Assembly (NCBI RefSeq): GCF_031755915.1
Contig: NC_083381.1
Span: forward strand, 8,382,501 to 8,446,500
Source of the DNA: Ziziphus jujuba
Taxonomy: Eukaryota > Streptophyta > Magnoliopsida > Rosales > Rhamnaceae
Reading direction: 5' to 3'
DNA: 64,000 nucleotides
Below are positions 45,471 to 56,296 of this stretch, in pieces. A program made the position numbers and the translations under genes. Each line of letters begins with the position of its first letter. Within the stretch, counting starts at the first letter, position 1. Under the pieces are notes generated by a model that worked only from the letters and a program-made list of their open reading frames with translations, was not told where the DNA came from and searched no databases.

Positions 45471-46760
45471 TTGTATCTATTCTTTTTCTATTAAAATTAA
45501 GATATCCATGAGCATAATTAAATGCTTTTTGACCTAAAACCAAACAATGAAAATTAAACTAAAATTAGAATTTTGGTGCAATAAAATTAATTTTATTAGA
45601 CCAGAAATTAGAAATAGATCAAAACACCAAAATTAGACTAAAAATTGAAAATTAAAATATTTAAATAATTTTGAAAAAAAAAATAGATCATTGCATAAAG
45701 TGAAATGAAGGCGAAAATGGAGTGAAAATGGAAAATAGACCGGAAAATAAACCATTCATAAATGGAAAAATAAAAATTAGGCGAAAAAAAAATGGAGGCC
45801 ATTTTTCCATTTTTCCATTTTGGTCCATTCTAATTAACTTTTCTATTTTTCCATTTTTGACTTCCATTTTGGTTTATAAAAATGTCTAAGTTTTTTTGAT
45901 TTTTTTTTCAAAAAAATTATTTTATTTTGGTCTAATTTTTATTTTGAATTTTGGTCTAATAAGATAATTTTTACTAGACCATAAAGTCTAATTTTATTTT
46001 CATTTTAATTTTTTTTTGTCTTATTTTAGTTCCATAAGTGTTTAGTTATGATTGTGGGTAATATAATTAAAAAAAAAAAGGAATGCATGAAAATTTTCAA
46101 ATAAAAAATCATAAATATAAAGTGGAAAAATAACAAATATGTCTGTTAATAGTTTTTTAAAATAAAATTTATTTTCTTAAAATAATGTTTTTATTTTTAA
46201 ATTTTTTGGTTTAATATTTATTTTGGTATTTTGGTCTTTTTCGGTTTAGGCATAAAAAAATATTTATAATTTTGGTCTAGGAATGTTCTTTTTATTAGAT
46301 CAAAAATTCTAATTTTATTTTAATTAAATATGTTAATTTATATAAAAATGAATGGATACAATTTTACAAATAAAAAGCCATAAATATGAAATGAAAAATA
46401 GCAAATGTATTAATTGCTTTAGTTATGATTATGGGTATTTTAATTTGAAAAAAAAAAAAAACAAAAGAAGACATGGATAGAATTTTTTAGAGAAAAAACA
46501 ATTAATATAAAATGAAAAAAAATAAAAAAATGTATATTTTTTTCAAAATTTTTAAATTTTTTTTACAAAATATTTGTTTTATTTTTGAAAATTGAATTGT
46601 GAAATTAGCATGATGTCATGCTAACATCAGCCATTAAATTTAAAAATTGGACAAGTATGTATTAATTTTGAAACTTTAAAGTCCAAATCGCTGAAATCAA
46701 AAGTAGGAACAAAATTGCATCAACCTTAAACTTCAAAGCACTAAAAGTTGAAATTTGCCA

Positions 46761-47026
46761 TCAGACAATATATATATATATTGAAGATGATATGCAGTTT
46801 CAATTTAGAAGATACATAAGACCAATAAAGATACTAGTCCATATATTTATTAAGATTTCATGTTAATACATAGAATATTATTTCGCTTTTATTTTAATAC
46901 AGAATGTTTCTTCTACTCCTTGTGAAAGTTTTTGTGGTTGAACAATTTGTCACTCCCAGAACTAGTTGCTTCAATCCAAAACCAATTGCAATGGAGTAGG
47001 CAGCTAAAGATTAATGCAGCTATAGA
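46761..47026. other. 3' flank of the CLE-like gene
   Basis: This is non-coding and probably contains the 3' untranslated region of the minus-strand gene. AATAAA-type signals on the minus strand (plus TTTATT) occur near 46846. Confidence 0.4.
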
Positions 47027-47470
47027 TTAATTACCCCCTGGATTTCCCCCGCTAGGAACCTCGTGCTTGTTGTATATGGGAAGACTGTATTGGCCCCTTT
47101 GCGAATTATGACCCGGATTTCCCCCACTAGGAACCTCGTGCTTATTATATAAGTGAAAACTATATTGGCCCTTTTGCGAGTGATGAATTGGATATGATCC
47201 TCCTGAAGTTAATCTTTTTAAACCAGCTAGAATACGTGCTGAATTCTGTCTCTTTGAAAAATCATGATGGATAGCATCTGGTTCTTCTAGAGATTCTCTT
47301 TTGATATTTGACTTCTCTGAAGAAGCATGGTGGATGAAATCTTGTCGTCCTTGAAAAAATCTCATGGGGCCTAAAATGAATTGTGCATCTAAAGCATAAG
47401 TTCTCATGAAGAGTATTGAGAACAAAATGAAGAGCGCGATTGACAACTTTGTAGTAGCTAAGTTAGCCAT
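47027..47470 (-). CDS. Secreted prepropeptide with two tandem CLE/TDIF-like motifs
   Basis: This single-exon gene encodes 147 residues. The ATG at 47470-47468 is chosen because the frame upstream of it has no other ATG and a TATA box lies about 65-75 bp upstream. Residues 8-26 (KLSIALFILFSILFMRTYA) form a signal peptide. A variable middle follows (27-85), Arg/Lys- and His-rich. The end consists of two ~25-residue repeats (96-120 and 121-145). Each ends in a CLE-like core: HEVPSGGNPGHN at 111-122 and HEVPSGGNPGGN at 136-147, the latter the exact C terminus. CLE dodecapeptides are receptor-kinase ligands, and the TDIF class (HEVPSGPNPISN) controls vascular stem cells. Here the first six residues equal TDIF, the usual Pro7 is Gly and position 10 is Gly. 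A fainter core, RLTSGGSYPIHH, lies at 86-97. Membership of the CLE family is inferred from these motifs; another secreted-peptide family is possible. Confidence 0.72.
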   Translation of the reverse strand: MANLATTKLSIALFILFSILFMRTYALDAQFILGPMRFFQGRQDFIHHASSEKSNIKRESLEEPDAIHHDFSKRQNSARILAGLKRLTSGGSYPIHHSQKGQYSFHLYNKHEVPSGGNPGHNSQRGQYSLPIYNKHEVPSGGNPGGN

Positions 47471-47534
47471 TTTCTGAAGTGAATGCAGCTTAAATTGGAT
47501 TAGTCTTTCTGGTGAAAAAGATAACAAGTCGGTC

Positions 47535-47544
47535 CTTATATAGG
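47535..47544 (-). promoter_or_regulatory. TATA box of the CLE-like gene
   Basis: The minus strand reads CCTATATAAG, 65-75 bases upstream of the ATG at 47470. Transcription starting about 30 bases downstream would give a leader of some 35-40 bases and would exclude any longer N-terminal extension of the frame. Confidence 0.7.
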
Positions 47545-47959
47545 ACAGAATATGAAGAGTTTTGGAGTAATAGAATAGTTTAGGTGTCTAGATTCTAGAA
47601 CAACCTATCTTTGGCAACAGAGATAAATTTAGGAAGTTATACATGTGGCTGATTTCTATTGATACTATTAGAATTGTACAACCAATGTTCTTTTTTTTTT
47701 TTTTTTTGTTAATTAATTAATTTTGGAAATAATTGTGAATAATAAAGAATGCAAGGAATATTTGACTGTTGAGATTTCTTTTGAAGATTACCTATGAATT
47801 TAATTAATTGGAACTATTTTGCATGAATCTCTTATTTTGGTTTTTTGGAAAGAAGTTTATTGCTAAAAGTGGCACATAGAATGTTAAATCTTTGATTACA
47901 TGGGACAATACAATAGGCTGTCAAGGGCTGGTACAAAATTAAATGGCTAAAAATAAACA
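47545..47959. other. Upstream flank of the CLE-like gene
   Basis: AT-rich, with a poly-T run at 47690-47707 and TTAATTAATTAATT near 47710. No gene was seen. Distal promoter elements cannot be identified by eye. Confidence 0.4.
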
Positions 47960-48150
47960 CTAGGTGGTCTAAGGGTCAACACTAAATAAAAACTAAATAA
48001 TAGGTGGAAAGCCTACTCTATGTTGAAAACCAAAATTAAAAATGTGAGATGTTCTAGTGTAAAGAGATGTAGTAGAGGTTGAGCTCCTTTCAATGAGCAA
48101 ATGAAGCTTCAATATAGAATAAGATAAGCCACCCATAAATTTCTTTTTTT
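47960..48150. repeat. Dispersed repeat shared with 27905-28140
   Basis: 'gttctagtgtaaagagatgtagtagag...ctcctttcaatgagcaaatgaagcttcaatatag...aagccacccataaattt' at 48050-48145 matches 28030-28130. It adjoins the left arm of the CACTA-like array. Confidence 0.6.
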
Positions 48151-48179
48151 TTTTTCGATGTAGAGTAATTGAAAACCTT

Positions 48180-49260
48180 TTATTTTTTAAGTTTTGATTT
48201 TATTTTTCTCAAATTTGGATTGTTTAAGAGATAACTTCTAATTTAAAAAAAAAAAAACAAAAGCAAAATTAAAAAAGAAAAAAAGAAAAAAAGAAGAAGA
48301 ATAAAATCGTTGGCTATTATCGCTTGGCTTTGCTCCTTTTTTTTTTTTTTTTTTTTTGGGGATATGAATGGTGTTTTAATTTTATCAAATTGGATTGTTT
48401 AAAAGCTAGCTTCATGTAAAATAATTAAAAGGAAACAAAATTAAAATAAATATTTGCAAAGTAAAATAATATTTTAAATAAATTAAAAATTAACTCATAT
48501 AATATTTTTACAATTTGGTCAACTATTTTTAAGTTTTGCTGTTATTTTTCTCAAATTCAGATTGTTTAAAAGATAGCTGCGAATTTAAAAAAGATAAAAG
48601 CAAAACTTCTTTTTTTTTTTTTTAAAAAGAAAAGAATTAAAGCCAACATTTTTAACTAAAAGCGTTGGATATTATCACTTTGGCAAATGCTTTTAGTTAA
48701 AAGCGTTGATTTGCTTCTTTTTTTATTATTATTATTTTTTTTTTGTTTGAATGGTATTTTAATTTTATCAAAATTGGATTGTTTAAAAATAGCTTCATAT
48801 AAAATAATTGAAAGACAACAAAATTAAAATAAATATTCGCATAACAAAATAATATTTCAAATAAATTAAATATCAACTCATGTAATATTTTTACAATTTG
48901 GTCAAATATTTTTTAAGTTTTTCTTTTATTTTTCTCAAATTTGGTTTGTTTAATAGATAACTCTGAATTTGGAAAAAAAAAAAGTAGAAGAAAAGCCAAT
49001 GCTTTTACGTAAAAGTGTCGGCTAATATCACTTTTATCGACGCTTTTGTTTATAAGCGTTGGCTTTTCTTTTTTTCTTTTTTTCTTTTTGGGTTTGAATG
49101 GTGTTTTATTATTGTCAAAATTAGATTGTTTAAAAGCTAGCTTCATGCAAAATAATTAAGAGACAGCAAAATTAAAATAAATATTTGCATAACAAAATAA
49201 TATTTTGAATAAATTAAATATTAGCTTATGTAATATTTTTACGATTTGGTCAACTATTTT
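48180..49260. repeat. Left array of the CACTA-like element (about three ~370-bp units)
   Basis: Three units each run through 'tttgaatggt.ttttaattttatcaaaattggattgtttaaaagctagcttcatgcaaaataattaa', 'aaataaatatttgcataacaaaataatattt.aataaattaaatat.aactcatgtaatatttttacaatttggtcaactattttt' and a GC-richer palindrome of the type 'gccaacgctttta..taaaagcgttggc' (48640-48710, 49000-49065). The same unit occurs inverted at 56480-57500 and 60520-60690. Such GACGCTTTT/AAAAGCGTC palindromes are typical of subterminal arrays of plant CACTA elements. A left CACTA terminus was not found. Confidence 0.65.
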
Positions 49261-49719
49261 ATATGTACAAACAAAAACAATTAAACTACCATGCATACAT
49301 AGTCATTGGGTTGAAATGTTTGAGATCATAATTGATATCCATTTACCTTTAAATTGGCTGACATTCTCTTGTGACCAAGTGACACCTTTATATTGTACAT
49401 GAAAAAATTATGTTAAAAAATTATTAACGCATATATTAAAGATAATTTGTGGATACCAAGCGGTTATGAATGAAAAGGTTGGAGGCCACTACAAATAATT
49501 TTAAAATTTTAAAGAAATTTTAATTTGATTAATATTTTATTCATTTTCGTGTATATTTTTAAGCATTTGCAATATTTTAGTATATTTCATCATATTCTAA
49601 ATGGTATATTTAATGTGTCATAAAATTAAAAGCAAGAAATTCAAACAATAAGTTTTTACAATGAAAAGCTTCAGCCAAACATTTTCAAAATAAATAAATA
49701 TATCACATTTTTATTAATT
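49261..49719. other. CACTA-like internal sequence left of the hAT insertion
   Basis: Non-coding AT-rich DNA. CACTACAAAT at 49488 resembles a CACTA terminus, but no GACGCTTTT palindromes follow it before the hAT insertion, so it was not used as a border. Confidence 0.4.
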
Positions 49720-50682
49720 AAGACTAAGGTTCAAAATATCGATATCGATGAAAATGTCGAGAGTTTAAAATACGGAAATTTCTATGGAAATATCGGAAAA
49801 TATCGAATATCGATAAAAAATTATAAAAAATGATGGAAATTTGTTTTAAAAAATAGAAATTTTTATTGAAACTTTAGAATTAGCTCATTTAATCCATCAA
49901 TTATCAAATTGATTATAAAACTTGCTAAAATATTGAATAGATGTTATATTCTTCTTAGTGAATTGATTTATAATAAACATTAATGACCATAAATGAATTA
50001 TTATTAATAAAAATATGTAAAAAAATACATATATGATAAAATTATTTATTAACTAAAATATATAAAACAATTATTACATTTATATTGTAGTTCACAAAGG
50101 TCATCTTAATACCATATAGAACTTCGAGATGGTTGAAAATCATCGATTTTTTTTCTCATTTTGATTTTGAGATGTAAAATGTGAGAAGTAGTTATGAAAA
50201 GATGTATCTCCTTGATAATTTGACATATAATTATTAATATGCCAACCATATAGATCTTGCATTATTGGTTAACTATATGTATAACTACTACTCTCTTATG
50301 GTTGAGTTTGAGACGGTACCCATGAGTTGCTACTTGATGACATTCCATAAATATCCATGAAATAAGGATTATGAAAATGACGTCCAACCCTTATAGATCC
50401 AAAATTCATAGAAATTGAATTTTTTTCTTGTTATGACATCTCATTCGCTTTACGTATATAGTCTTTTCCAATTGCACCGAATCCTTGACCTGCATCTCTA
50501 CTCCTATAATCTTCATCTTGTATTGCATGTGTGTAATATTATTCACCAGTAAATGGGCTTAATCCAACTTCTCGACTTGATGATTCCCTTTGGCCACTAC
50601 CTCTTCTAACTTCTAATTCCGATAATTTATTGAAATTATCTTCATTACTACTAGAGTTAGAGTGATTACTAAGAGTTTCAAA

Positions 50683-51515
50683 TTATGAATGTGTACAACC
50701 TGATGGAGCTGAAGCACTAGTAGTTCTAGTTGGCCCTCTCATAAGCCTTTGAAATGAATCATAACTACTAGAATTTACTTCTTCAGCAATCACTTTTTGA
50801 ACATTTATTCCCTCTTTTTCAGCTTGTTGAGCAATTTTTGGATTAGGATTCCCATCATCACCATCTTCCATTATAGTTTCAAATATTATTGTTGGATCCA
50901 AGTCTTGATGATTTTCTTCTTCAGCTTCCATATCCCTTAACTTGAGTTTCATATTACAATAACAATAGACTAGTTTTTCAACTCTACTATATGCTAGTCT
51001 ATTTCTTTGTTTTGGTATGTATTAGTGCAAAGGTGCTCCAATTTCTTTAACAGGCACAGGATGATGCTGTTTGTGACAAAACTTTCAATGCCCATTTTTT
51101 TACTGTAGGTGTACTATCACCATACATGACCCACCATTCAACTGTTACAAAATAATTATTATATAATTACATATTTGTACTATTACAATTGATATTCACA
51201 TACTACAATATTTAAACTTACCAGGAGACATCTCTTTTCTAGAAGCAATTGCTGTTGGTCTTGCAAATCCTTTCCTTGCATCTTTGAAGTATGTAAGCTA
51301 TAAAATAAAATTAAAATAAGTTATAAACCCTTAAAATATATTATGTTAATATACTATCATCATTATACCTCCTTTCCAAACTGGCCAACTGTGGTTGATT
51401 TAGGATTCAATGTAGCATAGACATCATGTACAGCCTTTATAAGATTACAATCTTCTCCAACCCCACGTCTATATTGATATTGAGGATTCAAATAATAAGC
51501 TATATAAAAGGAAAA

Positions 51516-51564
<49 letters not shown>

Positions 51565-53344
51565 TAATTAGAGATAAATAATGAAAGATATAAATTATAG
51601 TACATTAACAAAAACATAAAATTTTATATAAATTGACTATAAGCTTATACCTGCGGCATGCAATGGATGCTTTAAGGTTTTATCCCACCTATTATTGATA
51701 ATCTTTAATATCCACTTGGCACCATGAATTTTGTCAAGTTCCTCTTTAATTATCCGCATCAACTCATACACTACTCCCATTGTTGGATAAACCTCAGTGT
51801 CAACGATACGTAAAAACTTATATAAAGGCTCAAATAATTGACATACCTTATGTGCTTGATCCCAGAAAGTATGATTAAGTATTATATTTTCCACTGTTTG
51901 ACCTTCTTTTGATGCACTATAATTATGATTAGTTCAATCAGTAGATGTGAATAGTTGCTTAAGTCCTGTTTTCCTTTTAACTAAGCTATCAAGCAAAAGA
52001 TAGTTTGTGGCAAATCGTGTAAGTCCAGGACGAATGATGTCACCTTTGCAAGTTTCAATCATCTTTGCTAGCAACCAATTATAATTGTAGATGTAAGTTG
52101 TGATTGTTCTAGCTTGCTTGATCACATTAGCCACATTCTCATTCTTCCCAATATCTTTAAACATGAGATCAATGCAATGTGTTGCACATGGAGTCCAGTA
52201 CAAATTGTAATCTCCCATCAAATTCTTCCCAGCTTTAACAAATGCAGAACCATTATTTGTTACAATTTGTACCACATTTTTCTTTCCAACTTCCTTAATT
52301 CAATTGTTCATATATGTATTTATGATCCATTATCTGGTTTGAAGCATCAATGGATTTTAGAAAAACTGTGCTTCCTCTTGAGTAAACCATGAAATTAATA
52401 ATAGATCCTAGTGGGACCCATCCATCCATCACACATGATTGTACAACCATAGGTTTCCCATTTGTAGACATCCTAGTGGGACCCATCCATTCATCACACA
52501 TGATTGTACAACCATAGGTTTCCCACTTGGCTTTCATTTTGTTTACATGGTCTTTTATCTCCTCATACTCCATATTCAAATATTTTGTGCTGATCTCATA
52601 AGAGGTAGGAGGTTCTATACCTGGTCCTGCTTGTTGGCATCCTACCACCAAATTCTTGAAATGATGGGATGATGCTTTATTTGCTGGTAAAATTTCATAA
52701 ATAAAAAATTTACTTATTATTCTTCCCATACTATTTTTTATTTTTCCTTCAGAAATTTTTTTTTTAATATTTTTTTGCTTTGCTTAAGAGGACTTGTATA
52801 AGCTTGGTGCAACAAATCATGATTGTGGTTCTTTAAGACCTCTGTGTTCATTGTATTGCAGGTTTAGTATGACTACTAGATTCGCCTCCTTCAACTTGAT
52901 ATCAAACTTTGTGAAGATGACTTCTTTCCCACTTTGCTTGTTTAGAAGCGCGAATTGCCTCCCGATAATCATTTTTCTCATGTGGATCCATCCCAGGTGG
53001 ATACACTGTCATCATCATCCTCATCATCCACATCATATGCTCCAGTATGCAGTTGTCCTCGTAAATCTACACGAATCTCTTCCATTCTATTTGCTTTTTT
53101 GATCTTATGTTGTTGTTTTCCTTTTAACTAATCTGTTATGAATTTTTTTAACTCCAAGAGGCACTTGACCACAAGGTTGTACGTTGTGTGAAGGATCAAT
53201 ACCACTAAGGTGTTACTTTAATCGTGTTACCCCACCACTCTTCATTATGCGATTACAATATTTGTATATTGTTCCATTTTTATTACCTTCAATTGGAAAA
53301 CGATGTTCCCATGCAGGGTCGCGTTTGCGTCCTCCACAAGCCAT
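50683..53344 (-). pseudogene. hAT transposase (BED finger, DUF659, dimerisation domain), decayed
   Basis: In minus-strand order: a BED zinc finger from the ATG at 53344 (RKRDPAWEHRFPIEGNKNGT, YKYCNRIMKSGGVTRLK, then a stop and HLSGIDPSHNVQPCGQVP); an acidic stretch; DUF659 at 52729-52295 (YEEIKDHVNKMKAKWETYGC, CDEWMGPTR, INFMVYSRGSTVFLKSIDAS); the catalytic-core region at 52275-51934 (VTNNGSAFVKAGKNLM, WTPCATHCIDLMFKDIG); 51894-51637 (AHKVCQLFEPLYKFLRIVD, MGVVYELM, NRWDKTLKHPLHAAG); the dimerisation domain at about 51130-51010 (WWVMYGDSTPTVKKWALKVL, SSCAC, stop, RNWSTF, where the E of CERNWS is now a stop); and an acidic tail. Stops and breaks show it is inactive. Transposase binds the element ends and cuts in the nucleus. 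Confidence 0.85.
52405..52534. repeat. 65-bp tandem duplication inside the DUF659 region
   Basis: 'atcctagtgggacccatccat.catcacacatgattgtacaaccataggtttccca.ttg' begins at 52405 and again at 52470. The frame stays open through both copies because the copies differ by two bases at their border. Confidence 0.85.
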
Positions 53345-53359
53345 TATCTTATAATAATA

Positions 53360-53460
53360 ATAATAATCATAACAAAAGCATAAGAGTAACAGTAACAGTG
53401 ACAACAACAATAACAATAACAATTTTAATATTTGTATATGAATATATATATATATATTTG
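53360..53460. repeat. Short (ATA)n, (AAC)n and (TA)n runs
   Basis: Low-complexity tract just upstream (minus strand) of the hAT transposase start. Open frames across it are artefacts. Confidence 0.8.
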
Positions 53461-53587
53461 AATATTTGTTTGGAATTAGGTATAGATATTTGTATAGAAT
53501 TTGGTCATCATTGAATTTGAGATTTGATATATAATTTGAATGAAATTGGGAAAGAAATTAAATTTTTGTATATACATACAAGGTCAA

Positions 53588-54045
53588 ATCTACAATTGAA
53601 AAGGGGTAAAAAAATATAAATGCCACAAATTTTATTAATTAAATTTATAAATTTGAGTAAGATATCTATTGATCACATAAATGAATCACAAAAAGAATTA
53701 AAATATTCTCTTCTAACTACGAAAAATAACTTAGTATAATAAAAAAATCAAGATCTTTAAAATTAATAATTCGTTTTTAATGTATGTACCTGGTACGGTA
53801 ATGATTCCTTACAGCTCTCCAATGCCTTGAGTCTAGATGTTTACAATTGGAAAGGGGACAAAAATATAAATGCCAAAAATTTTATTAATTAAATTTATAT
53901 ATTTGAGTAAGATATCTATTGATCATATAAATGAATTACAAAAGGAATTAAAATATTCTCTTCTAATGATGAAATTAAATAACTCTCTTGTAATATATGC
54001 ACCTGGTACGAAAAGGAATACTTATGGCTCTCAAAGTCTTGAGTC
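53588..54045. repeat. ~255-bp tandem duplication inside the hAT element
   Basis: 'acaattg.aaagggg.aaaaatataaatgcca.aaattttattaattaaattta' through 'gatatctattgatca.ataaatga' to 'cctggtacg...ctc.aa.g.cttgagtctagatgtt' occurs at about 53588-53842 and 53843-54045. Confidence 0.8.
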
Positions 54046-54850
54046 TAGATGTTCTCTGCTATGTTATCAAATATAAATATATTTGACACTATAAATAAAT
54101 AAAAAGAAAAATACTATAATATAAAACACTATATAAAGAAATAACCAATATATTTAGGCAAACTAGTATACTTTAACAGCGTATATTCTAGCCAACAAAT
54201 ATATATATATGTATAAGATTTATTTTCTAATCAAGTTTTTATTTTTATTTTTTATAAGTTTTTACATATTATTTTATGAAGTCTTGTTTACGTAGAAGAC
54301 AATATGAAAAAAATGATGGAGTGGGTTTTTTAAGTTATGCATTTTATCCAACAAGAAAAAAAAAATTGTATTTTCAATCACACATTATAAATTAAGTTTA
54401 AGGTATATATTAAATTTGGGTTTGTAAATCTAATCATTTATGATTACTACATAAATATATATATATATACACATGTTACATTTTCACCATATATATATAT
54501 ATATAGATACATATGTTAATATATAATTAACTAGAGCTTACAATTAAGAATTCGAATAACAATAATACAAGTGAATTAATGAATTTAGATCTTAAAGTAT
54601 AAAAGTAAATATAAACTTTTTTTTTTAAAGATAAATAAACTAACTTGTAAAAAGGATATTCAAATAAGTTGTATGAAAGAACTTGAAATTTTGTAAGAAC
54701 CGAAAATATGTATGAGAAACAATGTTAAGAACAAAGGCATCAAACTTGCTCTTTAAATAAAATAATAATGTAAATTTTTTTTTTTCATAGAATATTTTAT
54801 AATCAAAAGCACACCCATGACTCATGAAGAATATTTTCAGAAGCAGTGCT

Positions 54851-55420
54851 GGCAACACTTGCTTTAACACCCGTTCTGCACTCTCTTGTCTCTACATATT
54901 ACACTATCCTTTACTTTTTGCCAAAAACAACATATATTTCATATGAAATATAGCGCACATTTCTTCATTTTAATTACACAAGTGCCCTTTATGGACATGG
55001 TTTTCTCTTTTTAAACTCTTTTTGCTTTTAAAGTTTTTTTAATAATATTATATGCACGAAATTGCCTTGGATGGGATTAAAGTTGGTAAGAGCCATGGGT
55101 CACCGAACTACTAGAGAATTCAATACACACATCTATATTTTTTTAAAAAAAATTCAAGAGGATTTAGTATTGAAATTTTAATTTTTTATTAATATTAAAA
55201 TTATTAAATTTATTTTTATTTTAAAGACATTAGTGTCATTAAAAAATCTATTTAGAAAGGGCATTTGTGTAATTAAAATGAAGAAATGTGGACTATATTT
55301 TATATGAAATATGTATTGGTTTTGGCAAAATATATAAAAGACACGTGAAATTATACAAAGACAAGAGAGTGCATAGGCAAGTGTAATATATAGAGACAAG
55401 AGAGTGCATAAGCAATGGCC
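54851..55420. mobile_element. Foldback MITE inside the hAT element
   Basis: Left arm, about 54851-54995 ('ctgcactctcttgtctctacatattacact', 'ttttgccaaaaacaacatatatttcatatgaaatatag', 'cacatttcttcattttaattacacaagtgccctt'), is repeated in reverse at 55251-55420 with the same order of words. In the right arm the 'agagacaagagagtgcat' block is present twice. At 570 bp and without coding capacity, it is a stem-loop element. Confidence 0.7.
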
Positions 55421-55429
55421 AAACACATA

Positions 55430-55545
55430 TTTTTTAATTTCAAAACTATATAATGATGTACTAAGATTCTCTGGCATAAAAATATCTTTTTAATTTTAAA
55501 ACTATATAATACTATTGTAAGATGCTCGGTGGCATAAGAAATTCG
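55430..55545. repeat. ~58-bp tandem duplication
   Basis: 'ttttttaattt.aaaactatataat.at...taagat.ct..ggcataa' occurs twice in succession. Confidence 0.7.
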
Positions 55546-56296
55546 TGGAGAATATTTAGTTGATTGATATAATTGAATTATATATTGCCTTCTTCTAAAA
55601 AGAAAATGAAAAATAAAACCTGTTTTAACTTATGAGGAATATATTTTAAACAATTTTCTTCTTTAAAAATGTGGAAAAAAAAAAAATTTGTGAATTGTCA
55701 GGAATTTTTTTTATTTTTCAAATAAATATTATTATTTCACATGTATATATTTCATCATCTATTTATCCACATTTGTAAAATGGATATTTCCGACAATAAG
55801 ATTTACCAGGTTCAAAAATACAATCTATAATTTTTGTATTTTTGCTTTATCGACATTAATAAGTAGAACTTATTAATGTTATTCAATTCAGTTTATTCTA
55901 TTTTGCTTATATCACTAAATGTCTAAAAAGTAATTAAAGGGAAAAAAAATTATCAACGAAGTTAGTTTGATAAAAGTTTTTTTACTAAATATCAATAATA
56001 TTTATGAATTGTTTAAACAAATTAAAAAATTTTGTGGATATTTTTGAAATTTTAGTGAAAATTTCATGGAGATTTCGCAAATTTTCATGAAAATTATAGA
56101 TTTTTTTAACTTAATTGTTAAGGATTTCATGTGGATATTTTATAGAAATTTCCATAGAAATTTTGGTGAAATTTCAAAAATTTTGATGATAATATGAAAA
56201 TTATATCTATTTCTATACCTAAAATTTATATCGACCCATCCAAAAAATGGAAATATCGAGGAAATTTCGGATATTTCAAACCTTGACTAAGACTAA

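Larger units (their letters stand above)
43596..46760. mobile_element. Large foldback (inverted-repeat) element with nested Cassandra pair
   Basis: The left arm, from 43596, matches the reverse complement of the right arm, ending near 46760, over at least 180 bases ('ttttgatttcagc.attt...ggagtttcaaaattta.gcaaatttgtccaat', 'attaaatttaacagatgacattagcatgatgtcatgctaatgtca'). Weaker similarity continues inward to about 44140 and 45480: both arms hold many copies of 'ccaaaattagac.aaaaattaaaa' and 'aaaaatacatttgtcattttttcattttatatttatg' words. No transposase is visible. Both Cassandra elements at 44147-45470 lie exactly in the centre. A target duplication is not clear. Confidence 0.7.
49720..56296 (-). 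mobile_element. hAT transposon with 8-bp target duplication, nested in CACTA-like DNA
   Basis: AAGACTAA occurs at 49720-49727 and at 56289-56296, the 8-bp duplication expected for hAT elements. Just inside, the left end GGTTCAAAATATCGATATCG pairs with the reverse complement of the right end, AGTCAAGGTTTGAAATATCCG, which has six more bases. Both subterminal regions are rich in 'gaaatttc.atggaaatatcg' words. The transposase remnant (50683-53344) is on the minus strand. The interior also has a tandem duplication at 53588-54045 and an inverted-repeat element at 54851-55420. Part of the 8-bp match overlaps TIR-like sequence, so the border may be off by a few bases. Confidence 0.8.

Noticed and set aside
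47471..47527. N-terminal extension of the CLE-like protein upstream of the ATG at 47470
   Set aside because: The extended frame has no ATG (it would begin at TTG), and the TATA box at 47535-47544 places the transcript start inside this stretch.
49488..49497. CACTACAAAT as the left terminus of the CACTA-like element
   Set aside because: The palindrome arrays lie on the wrong side of it (48180-49260), and no palindromes follow to its right before the hAT insertion.
53213..53514. Plus-strand open frame opposite the BED finger
   Set aside because: It is the complement of the hAT transposase start plus simple repeats. The minus-strand reading gives a clear BED zinc finger.
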